From NCBI GenBank assembly GCA_027577415.1, contig JANBQS010000441.1:1-17962 (forward strand): a DNA stretch of 17,962 nucleotides, given 5' to 3'. Positions 7,500 to 12,749 of the stretch are shown in pieces. The notes below the pieces were generated by a model. It did no database searches, was not told the origin of the DNA, and saw nothing but the letters and a program-made list of their open reading frames with translations. The stretch is from Coemansia sp. RSA 922. Lineage: Eukaryota; Kickxellomycota; Kickxellomycetes; Kickxellales; Kickxellaceae. Position numbers and translations under genes: made by a program. Position 1 is the first letter of the stretch. Every line of letters begins with the position of its first letter.

Positions 7500-8852
7500 A
7501 TGGCGGCCCCTGTTCACGTCCTTCTCGTCCTCGTCGCTATCGTTTTATACCGATTCTACTATTCTACTCTGCCAGTTTACTACTCTCCGACACCCTTTAT
7601 GTCTGTACCACAAAAGCCCAGCGAGTTTCCAAGCGTGCCTATGCCACCGGCCAGAGCACACAAGGCTAGGAAGCCACGACTACTTAAACCCACCCTATAT
7701 GTGCACGACTACATCAACCTTGCCAATGTGCAAAAGTGCCTGGAGGACAGGCGCAGCGACTTTGTGACCATCGACTCGACTACGTTTAGCGGGGAACTCG
7801 AGATAGAAAACAGGCCATATGAGCGGTTCTTTGTTTTGGAGCGGGGCCACTTTACGCTGTTTAGCCATTACCATGCGCCTGTCAAGTTCAGCTACAAGTC
7901 CCGGAATGCCGTCATGGCTCACCTTTGGAGGGATGATGTATTCACAGACATGACCAGCACAAAATTTGTGGAAGTGGATGGACTGTGGCAATTGGAGCAA
8001 CTGCCAGTGCTATGCTTTGCGTTTGGCCAAGACGCCGACACCCTGCAATCCAGCTATGTGATTGATGACAACACAATCCACGAGTACTACGAGTCAACGG
8101 CCACCATGGATATGGCCGATCTCGCCGCTGTCGCTCAAGGCAAAGGAGACCTGTGCATTTCGCATTTCTTTGTGGTCAATTGCGGCAGAGAATACTGGGC
8201 GGTAGACACCAAGGACCCCAGCATCAGCTACACATTTGGTCCGTCGACTAAAACGCGCACTATCTCCAGGCTAGCTGATGGCTCAATAACGGTTCAGGCG
8301 CTCGTAGACGAAGAGCTGTCACAGACCAGTACCGATGCGCATACTAGTCAAAGCCCCAAGTTTACGCTTCGCGATATCAATGGCGAGAAAGTGGTTGAGG
8401 GCGATCGATTTGTCTTGCATATTCCAGGCCGAGGCGATGATGATGACGGGTGCGTAAAGCAGACCATGTTTGATGAGAAAGACTGGGTCAGTGTATCTTA
8501 CTTCACACACCTTATCCCAAGGAGGGAAGCAATGCTTTCAGGCTCGATGGACCGTGGGCACACTTTTGGAATGGCTGTGGTCGACGATATAACTTATTTG
8601 ACCTTTGAGGGCCAGTTTGTACAAATCGAAAATCAGGGCAGGAGACCCGGCATTGTCATAATACCCGAAACTCCATCCAAACGCAACCGCATTCATCTGA
8701 CCTACTCTGATGACGGCCTTATTGCGCTGAGCAGATGGGGAGCCAAAGAGCCAATTATTCTCGAGTGGATAAAGTCCGCTTGCGGCTTCTTTAGCGTTGA
8801 TGATGAAAGGTGCATTGATGATTCAGCCAAGCTGCGCTTAATAAAGGTGTAG
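7500..8852 (+). CDS. orphan protein with N-terminal membrane anchor and beta-rich body
   Basis: A 450-residue protein from ATG 7500; the frame is open a little further upstream but has no ATG there. Residues 6-21 (HVLLVLVAIVLYRFYY) form one hydrophobic segment right at the N-terminus, so a signal anchor is likely. A Pro-rich and basic linker follows (about 28-65, including KARKPRLLKP). The remaining 380 residues look like an alternating-hydrophobic, beta-rich domain or pair of domains, with segments such as FTLRDINGEKVVEGDRFVLH and ITYLTFEGQFVQIENQ plus an acidic GDDDDG loop. I recognise no catalytic motif or known family. Anchoring to the secretory pathway or cell surface with a folded body outside or in the cytosol would fit, but this is inference only. 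The coding sequence is intact and ends in TAG. Confidence 0.75.
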   Translation: MAAPVHVLLVLVAIVLYRFYYSTLPVYYSPTPFMSVPQKPSEFPSVPMPPARAHKARKPRLLKPTLYVHDYINLANVQKCLEDRRSDFVTIDSTTFSGELEIENRPYERFFVLERGHFTLFSHYHAPVKFSYKSRNAVMAHLWRDDVFTDMTSTKFVEVDGLWQLEQLPVLCFAFGQDADTLQSSYVIDDNTIHEYYESTATMDMADLAAVAQGKGDLCISHFFVVNCGREYWAVDTKDPSISYTFGPSTKTRTISRLADGSITVQALVDEELSQTSTDAHTSQSPKFTLRDINGEKVVEGDRFVLHIPGRGDDDDGCVKQTMFDEKDWVSVSYFTHLIPRREAMLSGSMDRGHTFGMAVVDDITYLTFEGQFVQIENQGRRPGIVIIPETPSKRNRIHLTYSDDGLIALSRWGAKEPIILEWIKSACGFFSVDDERCIDDSAKLRLIKV

Positions 8853-9154
8853 TCGCTATAAAAGGCAGCCTTAAACATGCAATGGGCCATGAGAAGATGA
8901 CTAATATAGCAAATACAGCTCTGGATGTTCACAATTTTCTCGTCATAAGTGGTGATCTATTTATAATATTGAGCTAATGAAAATACTAAATCATTTGGGA
9001 ATAGTCTAAAAACACTTGTCATAAATATAGCAAATGCGTAAAAGCCAGTTTGTGAAGCCATCCTCTGGCAATCTCGATAAAGAACATGCCCAATCAGCAT
9101 TACACTCCCCGACTTACAAGCTGTGTCGCTCACATATCTCCCCCTGCCAATTCA
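8853..9154. other. AT-rich spacer between convergent genes
   Basis: It holds the 3' regions of the orphan gene (+) and the small acidic gene (-). No coding sequence or repeat was seen. Confidence 0.5.
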
Positions 9155-9469
9155 CTAGACGCTCTTATCCTTGCGCTCTGCAATAAAATTATAGGCATGC
9201 TCGCCATCAGAAAATGAGTCAGATTCACGGTCGCCTATTTTTGCGTTATCATCACATTTGCTGCCTTTGGAACCTTTGACATCTAGGAAAAAGTCGAATT
9301 CTCTATCTAGATAGTGTCTCGGGCCTCTATTCTCAAGGATCAGTTTTTTCAATTCTTCAATGGTGAGATTTTTATAGTCCTCACAGGTGAACGTTATGTC
9401 AACCTCATTCATAGTCATGACGAGGCACTTGTTGGAAGGAAGAAAATAGCAAGTAACTTCTCTGGCCAT
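9155..9469 (-). CDS. small acidic protein, possibly with a ubiquitin-like fold
   Basis: 104 residues from the first ATG, placed 146 nt after a TATAAAT box on the same strand and behind a C/T-rich leader; upstream in-frame codons contain no other ATG before a TAG. The first 75 residues suggest a beta hairpin (VTCYFLPSNKCLVM, then EVDITFTCED), a helix (NLTIEELKKLILENRG) and another strand (EFDFFLDVKG). That order and the T-I-E-E-L-K-x-L-I pattern recall ubiquitin-like or PB1-type folds. The tail (about 76-104) is polar, with DRESDSFSDGE. I do not recognise a family and the fold is a guess from pattern. It precedes the zinc-finger array on the same strand in the same AT-rich segment, and its TATA context resembles theirs only loosely. 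Confidence 0.5.
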   Translation of the reverse strand: MAREVTCYFLPSNKCLVMTMNEVDITFTCEDYKNLTIEELKKLILENRGPRHYLDREFDFFLDVKGSKGSKCDDNAKIGDRESDSFSDGEHAYNFIAERKDKSV

Positions 9470-9608
9470 TTGTCGACAATAGTTAACCTTGAAAGAGTTG
9501 GATGGGAAAGTTGTAGTGATTTGCAAGTAGGCAAGCTAGTAGATGAAGAAAGATGTTTGTGTGGGTAAGTGAAGGAAAATTTAGTTGGAGGGGCGAGCAC
9601 TTGGCCTA

Positions 9609-9630
9609 ATTTATAGCATTCTTGAAAACA
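9609..9630 (-). promoter_or_regulatory. TATA box of the small acidic gene
   Basis: On the minus strand TGTTTTCAAGAATGCTATAAAT lies 146 nt before the ATG at 9469. The TCAAGAAT-to-TATA order loosely resembles the element upstream of the zinc-finger genes, but spacing and bases differ. Confidence 0.5.
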
Positions 9631-9797
9631 ATTGGCATAGGAGATGGAAGAGGGCTCAATCACTTGAGCTCTCCTCTCAAGACGTAATCTGTCATCATCA
9701 TAACGATTGCTAGATGACGACACTACCTTTTTGTTGCAGGGTTTGCTTTGAAGAGTTTACTTTGCTGAAAGGCATTCCCTTACTTTTCAAAGATTTG

Positions 9798-9836
9798 TTA
9801 CGTCACTGAGCTTTTCTTTGACAAACAATGACGTAA
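9798..9836. promoter_or_regulatory. inverted pair of CRE/ATF-type sites
   Basis: TTACGTCA (9798-9805) and TGACGTAA (9829-9836) face each other across 23 bases. TGATGTCA at 9913-9920 and TGACGCTG at 9944-9951 are related near-matches further on. These are bZIP (ATF/CREB class) sites. The cluster lies upstream of the small acidic gene and downstream of the first zinc-finger gene. Confidence 0.4.
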
Positions 9837-10103
9837 TCTTCATTAGGAATCCGTGGGGTCCACCTATTGCTTCCATTCATTTATGAACGTGCCATTGACA
9901 CTTGATAAGCTGTGATGTCATCCGCTTTTTTTGTAATGGATAATGACGCTGCTATGACCGTTTAGGTTGGGTAATGTGAGCCTCGAGATTCTCACTAAGT
10001 AATTCTTTATTAATTTATTCGTGCTAATAAGGTTCAAAGACAAGTGCTTTGGCCTCTGGTATTCCGCCTTTGGGCGCGGGAATAATGTGTTTTCATATTT
10101 AAG

Positions 10104-10122
10104 TGCGCTGAGTATCAGCGCA
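10104..10122. repeat. perfect inverted repeat, 8-base arms
   Basis: TGCGCTGA and TCAGCGCA flank GTA. The palindrome sits in otherwise AT-rich DNA just after TATTTAAG. It could be a dimeric protein site or a short hairpin. Repeats of this size also arise by chance in 18 kb. Confidence 0.5.
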
Positions 10123-10272
10123 ACGCATAGAAACTAGCAGAGACACTTAACAAATACCATCTCTTTATTGTGCAGTGAAAGGGTCTTTTAATTATGCAAT
10201 AGTGATATATTGAGTAAGAGGAGAGAAAATGCTATAAGCTGTGATAAATATTTTGCGTCCATTTTCTCTATC

Positions 10273-10425
10273 TTACGTGTGCATCATGGAAATATGTCTC
10301 TCTAATTCTGGGAGTGACCTACACTCTTTTCCACAATGTTTGCATTTGTAATAATAATAATATGTGCTAACAATGTCAGCCGAGTTGAATAGCAGAAAAG
10401 TACAGTTAGAGTAACGATGATTCAT
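10273..10425 (-). CDS. single C2H2 zinc-finger microprotein, array copy 1
   Basis: 50 residues from the only suitable ATG, 68 nt after a TATA box. It begins with the family box MNHRYSNCTF (here LLF replaces PRL), then a short linker with five Tyr in a row (TAT/TAC microsatellite). The zinc finger occupies residues 28-49: C28-x2-C31-x12-H44-x4-H49. C35 takes the place of the usual core Phe and L41 is the core Leu, which matches the classical C-x2-C-x3-F-x5-L-x2-H layout. The helix reads SLPELERH. One finger alone rarely binds DNA well, so protein binding, pairing with another copy or RNA binding are equally open. TTTATT at 10164-10169 on the plus strand gives an AATAAA signal after the stop. 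No frameshift or stop is present. Confidence 0.75.
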   Translation of the reverse strand: MNHRYSNCTFLLFNSADIVSTYYYYYKCKHCGKECRSLPELERHISMMHT

Positions 10426-10484
10426 AATGGCAATAGAAAATAAGGTTATAGGCAATGCCCACGACTTTGGGCAGGGTCTCTGGC

Positions 10485-10510
10485 TATTTTATACCAGAAA
10501 TTTGATAGTG
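10485..10510 (-). promoter_or_regulatory. promoter of zinc-finger copy 1
   Basis: CACTATCAAATTTCTGG is followed directly by TATAAAATA (minus strand), 68 nt before the ATG at 10425. It matches the element shared by the whole array. Confidence 0.65.
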
Positions 10511-10706
10511 GCTAACTTTAAAATAAAAGCCTACTGATTCACATAATGACAGCTGTTTTTGACTCTGCGAATTTATACAGGACAATTCCAATGAGAAACT
10601 CGGAACTATGTTCGCAATGTTTTATTTGTAAAAAATATGTAAAGTGTGCATGATTTACTCAAAAACAAACATCTGAACTACGAACAGTATAGACTGTGTG
10701 ACCAAG

Positions 10707-10859
10707 TCACATCGTGAAGCCGTGCTCATCGAGGTGGTGGATATCTAACTCTTTAATGGACCTGCAGAGTTTTCCGCAAAATGTGCATTCAAACGGAGTA
10801 TCAACTTTGCCAACAGAGTCGAGTCTGGGAAAAGGATTGCTAGAGCAATATGGCGTCAT
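10707..10859 (-). CDS. single C2H2 zinc-finger microprotein, array copy 2
   Basis: 50 residues. The N-terminal box is the most diverged of the five (MTPYCSSNPFPRL) but keeps its length and the F-P-R-L end. The finger is C25-x2-C28-x12-H41-x4-H46, with C32 and L38 in the core positions and a CRSIKELDIH helix start close to copy 1 (CRSLPELERH). Copies 1 and 2 therefore look like the closest pair in the finger. The reading frame is open further upstream and includes another ATG, but that lies before the TATA box at 10925-10932, so the start at 10859 is preferred. An AATAAA signal (TTTATT on the plus strand, 10621-10626) lies 81 nt after the stop. Confidence 0.75.
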   Translation of the reverse strand: MTPYCSSNPFPRLDSVGKVDTPFECTFCGKLCRSIKELDIHHLDEHGFTM

Positions 10860-10924
10860 AGTATTTAAAGCGAGAAAAGTCGATGTTATCAACAACGCTG
10901 CCCTGGACAGGAAGAACCACCGGC

Positions 10925-10950
10925 ATTTTATAAAGGAATTTTGACACTGG
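10925..10950 (-). promoter_or_regulatory. promoter of zinc-finger copy 2
   Basis: CCAGTGTCAAAATTCCTT is followed by TATAAAAT on the minus strand, 73 nt before the ATG at 10859. It is the best match to the array consensus together with copy 3. Confidence 0.7.
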
Positions 10951-11322
10951 CCTGCTTCAATAACACAACTTGGCCACAATTGCTCCATAGTATTGCTGTT
11001 GTTCGTGAAATAGTCCACGTGAAACATGTCAGCTGTACATTTATGATGGTAGCTAAAAGCAATTGAGATCCCTAGAGTTATGAATGTTCAGGGTTGGCCT
11101 TGTGGCCCGCAGACTTTTGGGCAACAATTTCGTTTGGCAGACTGGCAATGGCAAAGGATCCTTGACATCCAAAGCATTCTAGGGAGCTTTATCATGTCGA
11201 TAAGGGGATTATAGGTAAGAAATGCAAGATAACAACAAATAAAAAAATTCAATTTTACAATAGCTGTTTATTACTGAGAGAGCCAAATATTTCACGAATC
11301 TAATAAGGATTACACGACCAAG
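10951..11322. other. spacer between zinc-finger copies 2 and 3
   Basis: This is the longest gap in the array. It holds a CACGTGAAAC E-box sequence at 11016-11025 and the AATAAA signal of copy 3 (TTTATT on the plus strand, 11267-11272). I searched it for a further finger (Cys pair then His pair on either strand) and saw none, although the gap could hold a decayed copy. Confidence 0.4.
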
Positions 11323-11481
11323 TCATTTCCCAAAGTTATGGATATTTACAAGGTGTTTAATCAACATTGGACGCGAGGTAAACCACATCCCGCATTGCTT
11401 GCATAGAAAATAATGCTCCGGGCCATCTGGGTCTACCGAGTGGAGTCTTGGAAAAGATATGTTAGAGTAATGAGAATTCAT
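11323..11481 (-). CDS. single C2H2 zinc-finger microprotein, array copy 3
   Basis: 52 residues with the fullest N-terminal box, MNSHYSNISFPRLHSVD. The finger is C27-x2-C30-x12-H43-x4-H48 with F34 and L40 in the classical core positions, so this copy has a textbook C2H2 layout. The helix region reads TSRPMLIKH. It ends NFGK. The ATG at 11481 is the first in frame after the TATA box; earlier in-frame codons contain only TTG. Residues outside the zinc ligands, core and N-terminal box differ strongly from the other copies, which suggests old duplications kept by selection on the fold. Confidence 0.75.
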   Translation of the reverse strand: MNSHYSNISFPRLHSVDPDGPEHYFLCKQCGMWFTSRPMLIKHLVNIHNFGK

Positions 11482-11558
11482 AGTGAGATTAAAATGGTGA
11501 GTAAAAGATATGTTTGCTGCCAACAAGAGCTCTTAAATAGAAAAAAGATCCGCCAGCC

Positions 11559-11584
11559 TCTATATACAGGAATTTTGATACTGT
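11559..11584 (-). promoter_or_regulatory. promoter of zinc-finger copy 3
   Basis: ACAGTATCAAAATTCCTG is followed by TATATAGA on the minus strand, 85 nt before the ATG at 11481. Confidence 0.7.
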
Positions 11585-11640
11585 CCAACTTTGAAGCACA
11601 AGCCTAACAATGGCCACCACCGAATCTGCGAACCAAAGAG

Positions 11641-11752
11641 GCAATAGGCTGAATAGGTGTTTATTGTTACAATAGAAACCAAGATGAGAATCATAAAACA
11701 AACTACCAAGGTAATAGACTGAGTTGATGTTTATTGTTGCAATAGAAACCAA
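11641..11752. repeat. direct repeat, two 42-base copies 70 bases apart
   Basis: Copies at 11641-11682 and 11711-11752 agree at 36 of 42 positions; the core TGTTTATTGTT then CAATAGAAACCAA is nearly identical. On the minus strand each copy carries AATAAACA, so it is a duplicated polyadenylation region downstream of zinc-finger copy 4. Confidence 0.75.
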
Positions 11753-11798
11753 TGCGAACTAGCAAAAGATAATTATAAACTGTAAAGGCTGCGCGGCT

Positions 11799-11960
11799 TT
11801 ATCGTAAATAGCAATCGTGGGCAGTCATATAGTGTAAGTTCAATTCCTTAATGGTGTAGAAGAAATCACCACATAGTTTGCACGGCATCACGTACTGAGG
11901 CTCAGAATCATCCAAGCAGTTCAGCCTTAGAAAGTTTATGTTTGAGTAACAAGGGTTCAT
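11799..11960 (-). CDS. single C2H2 zinc-finger microprotein, array copy 4
   Basis: 53 residues, below usual gene-finding length cutoffs. It starts MNPCYSNINFLRL, the family box, and has a short acidic linker (DDSEPQ). The finger is C27-x2-C30-x12-H43-x4-H48, with F34 and L40 in core positions and helix TIKELNLH like copy 2. The C-terminal tail is HDCYLR. An AATAAA signal follows 64 nt after the stop within a duplicated 42-base repeat. Finding this copy by the shared N-terminus and finger spacing, at the expected distance from a matching promoter, is the main argument that the array is a real gene family. Confidence 0.72.
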   Translation of the reverse strand: MNPCYSNINFLRLNCLDDSEPQYVMPCKLCGDFFYTIKELNLHYMTAHDCYLR

Positions 11961-12023
11961 AATGATATTAAAATTGAATCACGTTTGTAGACGATACAAC
12001 TCTGGGCAGGAATGTACGCCAAC

Positions 12024-12052
12024 CTTTTAAATAGGGGAGAGTTTTTGACAGC
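12024..12052 (-). promoter_or_regulatory. promoter of zinc-finger copy 4
   Basis: GCTGTCAAAAACTCTCCCC is followed by TATTTAAAAG on the minus strand, 73 nt before the ATG at 11960. The TGTCAAAA core is kept and the rest is diverged. Confidence 0.55.
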
Positions 12053-12308
12053 TTTTAAAGTGCCAATAATACATGCTAAAAAATGGTTGTCATTGAGTCT
12101 GTGGACTAGCACAATTGCAATTACAAAATTGGAGAGCCCTTTACAATCGCTATTTTAAAATTAACAAGAAAAGTGCATACAATATAATTGGTGCATAGCT
12201 TGTCAAACTGAAGTGACAAAAAAACAACTACAATGTGTATCATGCTTCTTTCTACACTTTTCATTTTGGTTTATCATCACACTTTATTACATAAATAAAA
12301 AAAACAAG

Positions 12309-12470
12309 CTATTCAGTTACATCCACATCTTCGTCGTGTACATCAAGGTAGTGTTTCCTACATTCCTCAGCGCCATAAATCAACATCTCACACTTTGAGC
12401 AATAGTAACACTTTGGCTGTGGGCTTTTAAACACTCTTGGAAAAGTAGCGTTAGAGTAAAGATGATTCAT
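12309..12470 (-). CDS. single C2H2 zinc-finger microprotein, array copy 5
   Basis: 53 residues, first in the array on the minus strand. The N-terminal box is MNHLYSNATFPRV and its DNA is close to copy 1. The finger ligands are C24-x2-C27-x12-H40-x4-H45, the same spacing, but the core is changed: I31 replaces Phe and C37 replaces Leu. An extra Cys (C21) lies three residues before the finger, so ligand choice could shift. The tail DEDVDVTE is acidic, unlike the other copies. An AATAAA signal lies 21 nt after the stop. This is the most diverged finger and may be specialising or starting to decay. Confidence 0.7.
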   Translation of the reverse strand: MNHLYSNATFPRVFKSPQPKCYYCSKCEMLIYGAEECRKHYLDVHDEDVDVTE

Positions 12471-12540
12471 GATATATAATTGAAATCGTGGCTTGTAGGC
12501 AATGTATTAAAATTATCTGAAAAAAGAAGGATCACTAAAC

Positions 12541-12569
12541 TTTTTTATACAGAAAATTCTGACACTGGG
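12541..12569 (-). promoter_or_regulatory. promoter of zinc-finger copy 5
   Basis: CCAGTGTCAGAATTTTCTG is followed by TATAAAAAA on the minus strand, 79 nt before the ATG at 12470. Confidence 0.65.
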
Positions 12570-12749
12570 GTTGTCAATTGTGCTACAGGGTGTCTAAAAT
12601 AAAATATTTATTGAGAATAAATGTCTAATTTTCTTGCATAATTTTCTAACGAAAGGAAATAGACAAGGTATTTCTTTTTATTCAGGTGCCCCTCACATCA
12701 CTTGATACGACAAAAATATATTGCACAAGACGCCTATAAAATGTAGATG

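Noticed and set aside
9415..9723. 102-codon minus frame overlapping the small acidic gene
   Set aside because: It has only a GTG start and runs through the TATA box and C/T-rich leader of the gene ending at 9155, so it is leader sequence.
10273..12470. CRISPR-like or satellite array
   Set aside because: Spacing is about 430-620 bases and similarity is confined to promoters, N-terminal codons and zinc-finger codons. It is a gene family, not a DNA repeat array.
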